A stretch of 32,973 bases of DNA from DATFYP01 sp035626235 (GCA_035626235.1 DASPOB010000074.1:1-32973); one strand, 5' to 3'. Counted from the first letter of the stretch, positions 1 through 8,880 are shown. Translations and numbers: made by a program. The notes: a model not told the origin generated them from the sequence alone.

Positions 1-3000
1 GGGGCGACGAATCTCGTCCTGGCCGGCTGCACAGGCACGGATTGCACGGGATACGGAAGCGAGACAGGAGCTTCCATCAGCGGAGGAGGATACAGCGGGT
101 TCTTTGGAGAACCGTACTGGCAGAAATCGACCATCGGCACGTTTCCCGGGCGCGCAGTTCCCGACGTCTCGATGCTAGGCTACGAGCCGGGCTTCTGGGT
201 CTACTCGACGCTGTCGGACGAATGCGGGGGCGTTTCTACTCCTGCGGCGGGATGGTTCGCATGCGCCGGGACCAGCCTTTCGTCGCCGCTCTGGGCGGGA
301 TTCCTCGCCGTTTCACTTGAAGCAAGCGGTGGGGGGAGCTTTGGCAACGTCGACCCCCTGATCTATGAGCTGGGCGCCGGCGCGTCGTACTCTTCGCTCT
401 TCCACGACATCAAGTCGGGAAACAACGGCTACTATTATGCTGGCACCGGCTGGGACGCTGTTACCGGGTGGGGCTCGCCCAACGCCGCTGCCCTCGCGCC
501 GTCCCTAGGTTCAGGCACTCTCACGCTGAGCCAGGATTCCGGCGTTCCAGTCTGGAACTCATACTACAAAGACTTCGGCAATTGGGTGACGGTGACAGGC
601 ACCGGCTTTCCGGCGGGTCAGGACGACGTTCAGATAGTGATGATACCCAGCAGCACACCCGTCACGGCGTCGGTGGCTCGCGACTGCGTCACAGGCGACA
701 CATGCGACCTCGGATCGAACACCCTCGATAACACCGTCCAGGGGTACTTCGACCCGTCGATTGCCGGGAGCGACTTCGGCACCGTCGCGACCGACGCCAA
801 CGGCTGGTTCACGGCGCAATTCGCCGTGCCGGTCATCCAGGGCGGCAGCTACATCGTGTACGCCATCTATCCAACTGCTTCGGGTAACGTCGTGACTACG
901 GCAATCCCGTTCACGGTGTCCGCCGCGATCTACGTGGTCTCCGACTTCACCGGCGCCACCAACGGAGGCGTTGGCGACGCGCTCCAGATCTCCGGTGTCG
1001 GGTTCAACAACGCCGAGCAGCTTCAGGCGATCCCGTCCAGCTTCTTCACCAACGCAGCTCACCCGCTCGTCGTTACCGGCGCCCTTCCGGGCGTGACCGA
1101 GGGGACATTCGACTCAGGTCCCGAGACAGGTAGCACAACCAGCTGCATCGCCGCGGGAGGATCGTACTGCATCGGCAACACCCTAGTCGGTGGGGCCCGC
1201 AGTGTCACCATCCTGGGGCTCAGCAGCGGTACCTCAGAGTCCGAGACATTCACCATCAACCCGACCATCGCGTTCCTAGACCCGACCTGCACATTCCCCA
1301 CATTCAGCATCGACACTGTCGCAGGTGCAAAGACCTGCGTCTACGGTGATGGCTTCGCCAAGAGTGCGACGATAGCGCTTTCCGGGTCGGTGACGATAGG
1401 CGGTGTATCTACGATACACGGCGAAATCGACTCGAACGCTAACGGGCAATTCCCGAACACAGTCATAACGCTCGCACAGTCGTCGGGCGTCGGACTGCTC
1501 AACGTCGTCCTCGGCGGAATCACATTCAACTACGCCAACGGCAACATCTTCCAGCCCAACGCCAACTTGTTCGACAACGCGGCGGGGGTCCTTCTCGGAT
1601 CCCACGCGGGCCAGGGCGCCATCACCACTCTACCTGAGGGCACGTCCCGGAGGGTAGGGCAGAGCGGCGCACTGATCGGCGTTGGTTACAACAATGCTTT
1701 GACCTACGCAAACACCGGACCGTTCGAGCTTAAGGACGGTGCCGGCAACTTCTATCCATTCCTCACCCCACTCGCAGCGAACGGAGGCAGTGCACAGGAC
1801 AACGCTGGCACAGACGCCAACGGCGCCTTCGTGTACTGGTACACCACTCCGACCCTCGAGCAGTTCAAGTTCACCCTGCACGACGAGACCGCGGTGAACC
1901 CGTCTCCAGACTCCACGTACACTATCACACCAGACATTAGGTTCCTTGACAGCAACGTGGCCAGCGCCGGCGACTACATCTGGTTGGCTGGCGGAGCCAC
2001 AGCTTACGGCGGCCTAGACTCGACAGGAGGCCTGACGCACTACAATGTCGCCACTCCTCCGTCGGGTGACCTGACGATCTACGTCAACGGAGACCTATGG
2101 GACGCATGTTCCCAAGGCAACGAAGGTCTCTGCAACGGGAACATCGAGAACTCCGCTGGCTATGCGGCGCCTTCCGGGTACCTGTCTGAGAACGTCCAAC
2201 TGCACCAGCTTGGCGGCCAAGGGGTAACCGCGACCGACCTTCCGCAGGGCAGCTACAACGTGAACATAACGGGCTCCTACAAGGGCGACTGGACTTTCGT
2301 CGATTACAAGAACAGTGTTGTAGACGCCAACCCTGTCTACGAATACGACAACGCAGCTGGCAAATACACCCAGCTGACCATCGACCCAGTGGCGCTCGGC
2401 GGAGCGCTCAGCATTGACGAGGGCTCGGCAGGCACTACTGTCGCGCTCGTTTCAGGACAGATCGGCCTCATCGGCGGCAATCCAGGAATTCACGGCCTCG
2501 CAGCCAACACCCAGTACAAGATCATGTGGGACACCAACACGCAGCTCGGGACATTCACATCCACGTCAAACGGTGAAGTACCTGTGGGCACTCAGTTCAC
2601 GGTTCCCGCCGGCACGTCGGGTATCCACGTAGTGGACATCCAGACGATGAGCGGGGTATCCGCGATATGGGGCCAGGTACAAGACCACGTGGACGACCAG
2701 TTCGCCAACCTCGAATTCACCCTTACCACGTCACTTATCGTGACGCCATCAATCGGCAGCGGCGGCACTACCATGACCCTTTCGGGCAATGGTCTGCCGG
2801 CGAACACGCTCCTCTATCTGACCGTCTGCGGGAACCCACCGTACGATGACGTTGGTCCCTCGGGCGTCAGCTTCGCGCAATTCACAAGCACTTCAACGGG
2901 CGCCGTCCCGGCGAACGTGACCTTCACGCTCCCGCAAATGGCCAACCCAGGCCCTGAAATAGGGTCGTTGGTCCAGTGGAGCATCACCGACAACCACGGG

Positions 3001-3699
3001 TGCACTGCTGACGGCTTCAAGGGTATCGCGAAGTTCGCGTACCAGGCATCAATGACTCTCAGCTCAACAGTAGGGCCACAGGGCACAACCCTGACGGCAT
3101 CAGCTAACGGGCTTGTGGACGGCGGCCTCTACGACATAGTCTTCAACTACGCCCCGGTATCAACCAACCCATTCGACTACACAGGCCAAATCATCGGAGT
3201 CATCCTGGCCAACAACCTTGGCCAAGGGACAGCCCAGATTACCATCCCACAGACCGCGGCATCCGGCACCTACCAAATAGGTCTGGTTTCCACGGACAAT
3301 GTGGCCATATGTCCGGGCTCGTGCATGGTCAACGCCTTCGGAAGCGCGCTCAACGTGATTCCGACGTTCACCGTCGGCGTCGGCGCGTGTACCCTGACGA
3401 CCTGCCAGTTCAGTATCAGCGGCACACCGACCGAGTCTAACGGCTACTTGTCGGTGACTTACACCAACCCAGGAACCTCGCAAGTCACAGGTGTCATCAT
3501 AGTCTCGGTGCAGAACGCACTGGGGCAGACAGTCTACATCACAACGGCCACAATCTCGCCAGGCGCTGGTCAGTCGATAACGGGTCTTGCTGACCTGAGC
3601 CTGCTGCCTTCCGGCGCGTACACAGCGAACGTCTTCGTTGTCACGCTTGCCGGCGGCTCCATCTCGACCCTCACCTCAGGCGTTCCAATCCACGTCTAA
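1..3699 (+). CDS. S53 (sedolisin/kumamolisin-like) secreted peptidase with long Ig/IPT-like tail, 5' partial
   Basis: The frame is open from the first base of the window, so the signal peptide, pro-domain and the Glu/Asp part of the catalytic triad lie outside. What remains of the peptidase is about 165 residues. It shows the family's PDVS segment near base 160, the serine motif AGTSLSSPLWAG with the nucleophilic Ser codon at 274-276, and the calcium site FHDI...GWDAVTGWGSP (about 400-480). Sedolisins are acid-active endopeptidases that act outside the cell. After the peptidase come roughly 1,060 residues of Thr/Ser/Gly/Asn-rich beta-type sequence. These contain repeated phrases such as ANGWFTAQF, SNGEVPVG, STGAVPAN and NLGQGTAQ, which resemble stacked Ig/IPT modules used for adhesion or stalk building. 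I see no C-terminal membrane anchor. The next gene starts 4 nt downstream and encodes an anchored protein that might hold this one at the surface (inference). Confidence 0.9.
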   Translation, partial: GATNLVLAGCTGTDCTGYGSETGASISGGGYSGFFGEPYWQKSTIGTFPGRAVPDVSMLGYEPGFWVYSTLSDECGGVSTPAAGWFACAGTSLSSPLWAGFLAVSLEASGGGSFGNVDPLIYELGAGASYSSLFHDIKSGNNGYYYAGTGWDAVTGWGSPNAAALAPSLGSGTLTLSQDSGVPVWNSYYKDFGNWVTVTGTGFPAGQDDVQIVMIPSSTPVTASVARDCVTGDTCDLGSNTLDNTVQGYFDPSIAGSDFGTVATDANGWFTAQFAVPVIQGGSYIVYAIYPTASGNVVTTAIPFTVSAAIYVVSDFTGATNGGVGDALQISGVGFNNAEQLQAIPSSFFTNAAHPLVVTGALPGVTEGTFDSGPETGSTTSCIAAGGSYCIGNTLVGGARSVTILGLSSGTSESETFTINPTIAFLDPTCTFPTFSIDTVAGAKTCVYGDGFAKSATIALSGSVTIGGVSTIHGEIDSNANGQFPNTVITLAQSSGVGLLNVVLGGITFNYANGNIFQPNANLFDNAAGVLLGSHAGQGAITTLPEGTSRRVGQSGALIGVGYNNALTYANTGPFELKDGAGNFYPFLTPLAANGGSAQDNAGTDANGAFVYWYTTPTLEQFKFTLHDETAVNPSPDSTYTITPDIRFLDSNVASAGDYIWLAGGATAYGGLDSTGGLTHYNVATPPSGDLTIYVNGDLWDACSQGNEGLCNGNIENSAGYAAPSGYLSENVQLHQLGGQGVTATDLPQGSYNVNITGSYKGDWTFVDYKNSVVDANPVYEYDNAAGKYTQLTIDPVALGGALSIDEGSAGTTVALVSGQIGLIGGNPGIHGLAANTQYKIMWDTNTQLGTFTSTSNGEVPVGTQFTVPAGTSGIHVVDIQTMSGVSAIWGQVQDHVDDQFANLEFTLTTSLIVTPSIGSGGTTMTLSGNGLPANTLLYLTVCGNPPYDDVGPSGVSFAQFTSTSTGAVPANVTFTLPQMANPGPEIGSLVQWSITDNHGCTADGFKGIAKFAYQASMTLSSTVGPQGTTLTASANGLVDGGLYDIVFNYAPVSTNPFDYTGQIIGVILANNLGQGTAQITIPQTAASGTYQIGLVSTDNVAICPGSCMVNAFGSALNVIPTFTVGVGACTLTTCQFSISGTPTESNGYLSVTYTNPGTSQVTGVIIVSVQNALGQTVYITTATISPGAGQSITGLADLSLLPSGAYTANVFVVTLAGGSISTLTSGVPIHV

Positions 3700-3703
3700 A
3701 CCG

Positions 3704-4483
3704 GTGAGCCAATTGAAGGTCCTACCAATCATCTCAGTAGTCGCACTGACGGCCTTCCTTTTGCTGTCGCCATTCGCGGCATCCGCCGCGGGCGCGACGG
3801 TGTCAGTGAAGACCGACCAGGCCAGCTACTCAGGCGTAACGTCGTTCACGGTGTTCGGGACGGTCTCCCCCTCACCGACAACGAGCGGCACAGAGATAGT
3901 CATCAAGGTCCTCACCCCTGCAGGTGCGACCGTGATCTACACGGAGACGACGGTCAGTACGAGCGGCAGTTTCACCGACACTTTCGTTACCGGTGGTCCT
4001 AACTGGATCATGGGTACCTACACGGTGAACGCTACCTACTCGTACGGGACGGTCTCCGGGTCTGCAACGACCACCTTTGCCTACACGACCCAGTCGGTTT
4101 CAGGCGGAGGCCTGTCGCAGGCCGAGATCAACTACATCAACTCGACCCTGGCAAGTATCTCCAGCCAAGTTACGTCGCTGTCTAGTGCAGTGACGTCGCT
4201 TCAGAGCGGTCAGACTTCCCAGGGCGCACAAATTACCAGCATTTCCAGCACGCTGACTTCCCTATCGGGAACAGTAGCAGCAATGCAGACTTCGCTCTCC
4301 GGCATGTCCGGCACCATAACCACCATCAACACAAACGTTGGCAGCGTCCAGACTACTCTCCAGAGCCTGACTCCTGCGCTGCAAAACGCAGGCCAGACTC
4401 AGACGTACGTGCTGGTCGTAGCCGTACTTACGGCAATCACCCTAGTCTTAGTTCTAGCAGTATTAGTCAGAAGACTGTCCTAA
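3704..4483 (+). CDS. membrane-anchored coiled-coil surface protein with Ig-like domain
   Basis: I chose the GTG start at 3704, 4 nt after the peptidase stop, because it gives a clean signal peptide (hydrophobic IISVVALTAFLLL, likely cleavage after AASA). An in-frame TTG at 3713 is an alternative. The mature protein (259 aa in total) has an Ig/MG2-like beta domain at about residues 30-125, as seen in bacterial and archaeal surface proteins. A heptad-rich segment with repeated SLSS and TSLQS phrases follows (about 135-225), probably a coiled coil. The C-terminal membrane helix is VLVVAVLTAITLVLVLAVLV, followed by RR. This is the architecture of an S-layer-associated stalk or anchor. Tight linkage to the S53 gene suggests shared expression. 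No enzymatic motif is visible and I do not recognise a named family. Confidence 0.8.
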   Translation: MSQLKVLPIISVVALTAFLLLSPFAASAAGATVSVKTDQASYSGVTSFTVFGTVSPSPTTSGTEIVIKVLTPAGATVIYTETTVSTSGSFTDTFVTGGPNWIMGTYTVNATYSYGTVSGSATTTFAYTTQSVSGGGLSQAEINYINSTLASISSQVTSLSSAVTSLQSGQTSQGAQITSISSTLTSLSGTVAAMQTSLSGMSGTITTINTNVGSVQTTLQSLTPALQNAGQTQTYVLVVAVLTAITLVLVLAVLVRRLS

Positions 4484-4510
4484 ACAGGCAGTCTTCCCTC
4501 CTCTGTTTTT
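4471..4510 (+). terminator. hairpin plus T-tract over the stop codon
   Basis: AAGACTG (4471-4477) pairs with CAGTCTT (4489-4495), and CCT/AGG pairs inside across one bulged T, closing on the loop AAAC. A run of five Ts follows at 4506-4510. The TAA stop (4481-4483) sits in the hairpin. This probably ends the surface-protein transcript. Confidence 0.6.
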
Positions 4511-4537
4511 CTTTCGAGAACCACTGCTTACTCCGCA

Positions 4538-4561
4538 CCAGGGAACGGAGTTCCTGGTTTT
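4538..4561 (+). terminator. second intergenic hairpin with short T run
   Basis: CCAGGGAAC and GTTCCTGG (4538-4557) pair over eight base pairs with one bulged G, and TTTT follows. It lies between convergent genes and may be a backup terminator for the plus-strand unit. Confidence 0.4.
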
Positions 4562-4603
4562 CGCTGCCCGGCGCCGCACTGGTCAACGCACTGAGACGGA
4601 GTA

Positions 4604-5044
4604 TCACTCCAGCGACTCGAGTTTGGCCTCGGCCCAGTGAAGCTCGCCCTGGAGAAGCAGCCTGTACTCCTTAAGGGTAAGGACGACCTGAGCATTGCTG
4701 AGCTCGCCTGAGTCGAGGATCCGGTCCCAGGCGGCCCTGTTGAATTTCGTCGCCTCCAGCAGGATTGAGCTGAGATTCTCGGCGCTGATTAGCTCCGTCA
4801 GGGCTATCCTGACGTTGTTCCACTTGCGGGCGAACTGGTTCACCATTTTCATGTGTTCCTTTAGGGCTTCGAGTCCCTTGCTCGTGATGGTATAGACCTG
4901 CTTTGACCGCCGCCCCTTGGATGATCCTTCGACCAGGCCGCGCCTTCTCAGGTCCTCGAGGGTGGGGTAGACGGAGCCGGACCCGGGATGCCACGCCCCG
5001 CCAGTGAGTTCGTCGAGGTCCGACATCAGGTCGTAGCCGGACAT
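4604..5044 (-). CDS. PadR-family transcriptional regulator
   Basis: The protein contains the PadR winged-helix core: GYDLMSDLDELTGG, then the diagnostic GSVYPTLEDLRRRGLVEG turn, then the wing KQVYTITSKGLEAL. A C-terminal dimerisation helix region of about 80 residues follows. PadR proteins are mostly ligand-responsive repressors of neighbouring membrane or efflux genes. The first ATG (5044) falls inside the conserved N-terminus. The same frame continues upstream with RGLLRLYILYRLSKKP, which matches PadR helix 1, as far as a TAG near 5132-5134, with no ATG, GTG or TTG in between. The true start may therefore be a CTG at 5125. The gene diverges from an Ig-protein/ABC-exporter unit, its likely target. 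Confidence 0.85.
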   Translation of the reverse strand: MSGYDLMSDLDELTGGAWHPGSGSVYPTLEDLRRRGLVEGSSKGRRSKQVYTITSKGLEALKEHMKMVNQFARKWNNVRIALTELISAENLSSILLEATKFNRAAWDRILDSGELSNAQVVLTLKEYRLLLQGELHWAEAKLESLE

Positions 5045-5190
5045 AGGCTTCTTGGACAGTCGGTAGAGAATGTACAGCCGGAGCAGGCCCCTGGGCTGGC
5101 TGATCCGCTTGAGCGGCTGGCTCAGACGCCGCTAGCCCCCGTTCTGAAAGGCGCTGAAGTCAATGGAATGCCGCGCGTGGAAGTGGCCCC

Positions 5191-5241
5191 CTTATAAGTG
5201 TCGCTTACGACATGTCGCATAATCAGTCGTAAAATATATAT
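5191..5241. promoter_or_regulatory. divergent promoter with nested inverted repeats, probable PadR operator
   Basis: CTTATAAG (5191-5198) is a TATA-like box placed for leftward transcription toward padR. AAAATATATAT (5231-5241) is a TATA box 31-41 nt before the TTG start at 5272. Between them lie TGTCG-ctta-CGACA (5199-5212) and TTACGAC-N14-GTCGTAA (5205-5232). Overlapping dyads between two divergent TATA boxes are what a shared repressor site would look like. Confidence 0.6.
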
Positions 5242-5271
5242 CCGACCGCAAAAGGGCGCTCTACGTCTACT

Positions 5272-6933
5272 TTGAAGTCTGCGGGGCCGTCCAAGCTAAT
5301 GGCAGTGCTCCTTGCTACCCTGATAGGGCTGCCTCTTCTCGTCTCTCTGCCTCCGGCCGGGGCCGCCACAGCATCAGGCTTCACCGTCGTGTCTGCCGTT
5401 TGGGGGACTCCGACCTTGCCCGTGGAAGCGGGGCCGGGGACCCAGAACGTCCCGCTAACCATCACGCTGCAGTACTACTACTACAACACGGCTGAAGGGA
5501 TCAGCGTAACGCTGTCGCTCCCGCCGGGCTTTACCGACACCAACGGGAACTCGGTTACCACCGCCTATGTGGCGAACCAGGTGCCGTCAGGCGCTGTCGT
5601 GCCGATCACCTTCAACTTGAACATCGCCTCGGGCCAGCCCGTCGGGAGCTACACGTTCCCGATGAGCATATCCTGGGGGGCGATAACCCAGTTCAACCCC
5701 GTGCAGTCGGTTTCTGAGTCGCAGGATACCCAAGCCACCGTGCAGTTGAAGGGGAAAGTCCTGCTCCAGTTCAGTGCGGGTCAGGCCGCGCTCTCTCCTG
5801 GGGCCGTGAACCACCTGTCGGTCATGGTGACGAACTCCGGAACGGGCAACGCGACCAGCGTTGATATCATGCTTCAGTCATCGGCGGTAATCAGTGTTCT
5901 CAACACGTCTCCCGAGATCTCCCTCATCGGGCCAAACAAGTCGGTCACCACCTACGTCGACATCTACGTTGCTCCGACGCTTGCAGGCTCCTCAGTCCCG
6001 CTCGCAATAGGGGGGACCTATTCCGACGCCTACGGCAACGCCCATCAGATCGCGGCTTCCATAGGCATGTACGTCAAGAGCATATCCTCTGCGCCCGGTG
6101 CCCCGACCCCGGTGCTCGGCCTCTCGGGCTATTCCTACAATCCCGCTCTCATCTTCCCGGGGACCGTGGTCGCGTCGTTACAGGTCGTGGTATTCAACTC
6201 TGGGACCACCTCCGGGTCGAACGTAAGCGCTACCCTAATCCCCTCAAGCCCCGTCTATCCCATAACCAGCGGGTCCCTGTTCCAGGCCGCTGGGCTGCTT
6301 CCTTCAGGCCAGAGTGCCCCATTCACATTCACCCTGGGCATCCAGAACAGTACCGAGCCGATCAACGGTACCCTCACCCTGCTGGTCACGTCCTCAGGGG
6401 TCGCGCCTGTGAAATTCAGCATCCCATTCGTCGAGCAGCAGAAGGCGAACTTCAGAGTCGTCTCCGTGTCTTCTCCCCAGATCGCGTCTGGTGACGGGGC
6501 AGACGAGATCGTTCTGACTCTACGTAACGTGGGGGGAGCCGCCGCACAACTTGCCACCTTTACGTTGCAGCCGTCCTACGTATTCGAGCCTAGCACTCAG
6601 GGCTCTTTCACTACAACCGCAAGCGCAGGGGTTGGGACCGTCCCGCCGGGGAAGGTCACGAACTTGACCGTAATAATACAGGTCAACTCCAACCTCGTTC
6701 CCCGCGCGTATCCTCTCGTGCTCCACGGAACTTGGAACCAGCTCGGGGCTGGTCAGCCTTTTGGCCAGGACATCGTGCTGATGCTCCCGGTGCAGGCCTC
6801 TGCCTTCCAGATAGCGAACGGTATTGTGTTCAGCGTCCCATTCCTGGTGGTCTTGGTGGTCCTCGTCGCGGCGCTGGTCGTGTTGCGCAGGCGAAGAAGG
6901 TCCAGCCGCAGGGCCAAAGTGCCGGCGGGATGA
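5272..6933 (+). CDS. secreted, C-terminally anchored multi-Ig (CARDB/NEW3-like) surface protein
   Basis: The TTG start at 5272 lies a leaderless distance from a strong TATA box, with an in-frame ATG nine codons later as alternative. The first 32 residues form a signal peptide (MAVLLATLIGLPLLVSL, ending near AGAA). The body of about 480 residues is a series of beta-sandwich segments with phrases such as LSVMVTNSGTGNATSVDI and VVFNSGTTSGSNVSATLI, typical of CARDB/NEW3 domains found in archaeal S-layer-like proteins. The C-terminus has a membrane helix (VPFLVVLVVLVAALVVL) and a basic tail of nine Arg or Lys residues, so most of the protein lies outside the cell. It is followed after 20 nt by an ABC exporter ATPase and permease. 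It may be an extracellular partner or substrate-capture subunit of that transporter (inference). Confidence 0.85.
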   Translation: MKSAGPSKLMAVLLATLIGLPLLVSLPPAGAATASGFTVVSAVWGTPTLPVEAGPGTQNVPLTITLQYYYYNTAEGISVTLSLPPGFTDTNGNSVTTAYVANQVPSGAVVPITFNLNIASGQPVGSYTFPMSISWGAITQFNPVQSVSESQDTQATVQLKGKVLLQFSAGQAALSPGAVNHLSVMVTNSGTGNATSVDIMLQSSAVISVLNTSPEISLIGPNKSVTTYVDIYVAPTLAGSSVPLAIGGTYSDAYGNAHQIAASIGMYVKSISSAPGAPTPVLGLSGYSYNPALIFPGTVVASLQVVVFNSGTTSGSNVSATLIPSSPVYPITSGSLFQAAGLLPSGQSAPFTFTLGIQNSTEPINGTLTLLVTSSGVAPVKFSIPFVEQQKANFRVVSVSSPQIASGDGADEIVLTLRNVGGAAAQLATFTLQPSYVFEPSTQGSFTTTASAGVGTVPPGKVTNLTVIIQVNSNLVPRAYPLVLHGTWNQLGAGQPFGQDIVLMLPVQASAFQIANGIVFSVPFLVVLVVLVAALVVLRRRRRSSRRAKVPAG

Positions 6934-6953
6934 TCCCCTGGGATGTGCGCTAG

Positions 6954-7961
6954 TTGGGCGACATCATAGACGTGAGCGACCTGGTGTTGGTCTATGCTGA
7001 CGGCACCAAGGCAGTGGACGACATCACCTTCAACGTGAAAGAGGGTGAATTCTTCGGGTTCCTTGGTCCCAACGGCGCCGGCAAGAGCACGACCATCAAG
7101 GTCCTGACCACTCTTTTGAAGAAGACCTCCGGCAGAATAAGGGTTGCCGGTTACGACATAGAGCACGAGCAGGGCGAGATCAGGAAGCTAATCGGGGTCG
7201 AAGCCCAAGAGAGCGTCATAGACCCCGACCTCACCGGAAGGGAGAACGTAACATTGCAAGGGAACCTGCAGCAGATGAAGGGTACGTCATTGACCGAAAG
7301 GGTAGATGAGCTCCTAAGGCTGGTTGAACTTGAGCAGGTGGCGGACAAACAGGCCGGTCGGTATTCAGGAGGAATGAAGAAGAGGCTCCAGCTGGCCGCG
7401 AGCCTCGTTCACAAGCCCAAGCTCCTGTTCTTGGACGAACCGACAACGGGGCTCGACCCGCAGTCCAGAGCAGGGATCTGGAACTACCTGGAGAAGTTGA
7501 ACAAGGTGGAGGGAATTACGATTTTCCTCACGACCCAGTACCTGGAGGAGGCCGACAAGCTTTGCGGGAGACTAGCAATCATCGACTTCGGCAAGATTGT
7601 GGCGTCAGGGTCACCGGCCGAACTCAAGAGAGAGGTGGGGGCGGACACAATAGCGCTTTCTCTCGAGGGCGGAAGAGACGGGGAGACCGCGGTGGCGAAG
7701 AAGATTCTGGGGGGCGTCGAAGGTGTGACCGAGGTCTTCGACTCCGATGGGGGGCTCACCGCCCACGCAAAGGACGCCAGCAGGCTGATTGCCAACGTCG
7801 TCAGGGCGCTCGACGAGGGTGGGGTGAGGCTCTCCTCTCTGAACGTCTCGACCCCCAGCCTCGACGACGTCTTCCTCAAGCACACTGGAAGAAGGATAAG
7901 GGCGGAGGAGCTCGGTAAGAGACCCGAAATGGTATTCGGGATGAGAAGGCTGAGAAGATGA
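6954..7961 (+). CDS. ABC-2 exporter ATPase, DrrA type
   Basis: All nucleotide-binding motifs are present: Walker A GPNGAGKST at residues 38-46, a Q-loop region GVEAQES, the signature YSGGMKKRL, and Walker B LLFLDEPTTGLDP. The switch position reads LTTQYLEEAD, with Gln instead of His, which is usual in daunorubicin-resistance (DrrA) type ATPases. A C-terminal domain of about 100 residues after the ATPase core matches the DrrA length (335 aa). It energises export of lipids, drugs or glycoconjugates through the permease encoded next, with which it overlaps by 4 nt (ATGA). The start is TTG at 6954, just after a TAG. The PadR regulator across the promoter is a common partner of such exporters. Confidence 0.93.
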   Translation: MGDIIDVSDLVLVYADGTKAVDDITFNVKEGEFFGFLGPNGAGKSTTIKVLTTLLKKTSGRIRVAGYDIEHEQGEIRKLIGVEAQESVIDPDLTGRENVTLQGNLQQMKGTSLTERVDELLRLVELEQVADKQAGRYSGGMKKRLQLAASLVHKPKLLFLDEPTTGLDPQSRAGIWNYLEKLNKVEGITIFLTTQYLEEADKLCGRLAIIDFGKIVASGSPAELKREVGADTIALSLEGGRDGETAVAKKILGGVEGVTEVFDSDGGLTAHAKDASRLIANVVRALDEGGVRLSSLNVSTPSLDDVFLKHTGRRIRAEELGKRPEMVFGMRRLRR

Positions 7962-8725
7962 CCCTCTTCTTTGACACCGAATACCTCTTTGTCCGTGCCC
8001 TGAAGAAAGTGATAAGGAATCCAATCCTACTCTTCTTTTCGCTGTTCCAGCCGGTCCTGTTCTTGACCTTGTTCACCCAGCTCTTCAAGGGCCTCGGGGG
8101 GCTGGCTGGCTTCCCCTCCGGGAGTTACATCGCCTTCGTGACGCCTGGGATTCTCCTCCAGAACGGCTTCACGAGCGCTCTTCAGTCTGGGACGTCCATG
8201 GTCGACGAGCTGAACTCGGGTTTCCTCCAGAACATGCTCGTCACTCAGGTGAACAGGTCGGCCATACTCCTGGGAAGGCTGCTAAGCGACGCCTTCAGGG
8301 TTTGCGTTCAATCGATCATCATCTTGGTCATGGCCTATCTCTTGGGGGCTCAGATGGTGACGGGCATAGCTGGGGTCGTCGTCATTCTGGTCACCATCGC
8401 CAGCTTCGGGCTCGCGTGGTCTGGCATCTCGCTCAGCATCGGGCTGGCCACCAGAAGGGCCGAGACCGTGACCGCCATCGGGTTCTTCCTCACGTTCCCT
8501 CTTCTCTTCATGAGTACCGCGCTCTTCCCGCAGGCCTTCCTCCCGTCTTGGATGCAGATAGTCTCGAGCCTGAACCCGGTCAGCTACAACGTCAATGCCA
8601 TCAGGGACCTCGCCCTTGGCGGGATTACATGGAGCACCATGCTGTCGGCCTACGGTGTCACCGCCCTGCTCGCCGTGCTGACGCTGGGTGCGACCCTCTA
8701 TCAGTTCAGGAAAGTGGTCAGCTAG
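7958..8725 (+). CDS. ABC-2 type permease, DrrB type
   Basis: This 255-aa polytopic membrane protein has about six hydrophobic helices. The first (ILLFFSLFQPVLFLTLFTQLF) follows a short cytoplasmic segment VRALKKVIRNP. It carries typical ABC-2 features: a periplasm-facing GSYIAFVTPGILLQNG segment and the C-terminal region FPQAFLPSWMQIVSSLNPVS, close to the family consensus around 'LNPvtY'. The ATG at 7958 overlaps the stop of the ATPase gene and is preceded by GGCTGAGAAG, so the two are translationally coupled. The two proteins should form the exporter core. The substrate cannot be read from the sequence. Confidence 0.92.
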   Translation: MTLFFDTEYLFVRALKKVIRNPILLFFSLFQPVLFLTLFTQLFKGLGGLAGFPSGSYIAFVTPGILLQNGFTSALQSGTSMVDELNSGFLQNMLVTQVNRSAILLGRLLSDAFRVCVQSIIILVMAYLLGAQMVTGIAGVVVILVTIASFGLAWSGISLSIGLATRRAETVTAIGFFLTFPLLFMSTALFPQAFLPSWMQIVSSLNPVSYNVNAIRDLALGGITWSTMLSAYGVTALLAVLTLGATLYQFRKVVS

Positions 8726-8873
8726 GCGGCGCAGCGTCGCCCGTCGGAAGGGATGATCCAGCGAAGCGACTGTGTTCTCTCTGCCTGCGCCCCGCAATCT
8801 CGACAGCTTCGTGTTTAATCGCCAAAGAAACTATTTATGAAGTTCGAGGAGCAGAAGGGCGATGTCTGTTTTC

Positions 8874-8880
8874 AAGGAGA
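8874..8880 (+). promoter_or_regulatory. Shine-Dalgarno that decides the GTG start at 8891
   Basis: AAGGAGA lies 10 nt before the GTG that begins the conserved KAIVLAGG motif. It favours this start over an upstream in-frame ATG at 8837. Confidence 0.55.
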
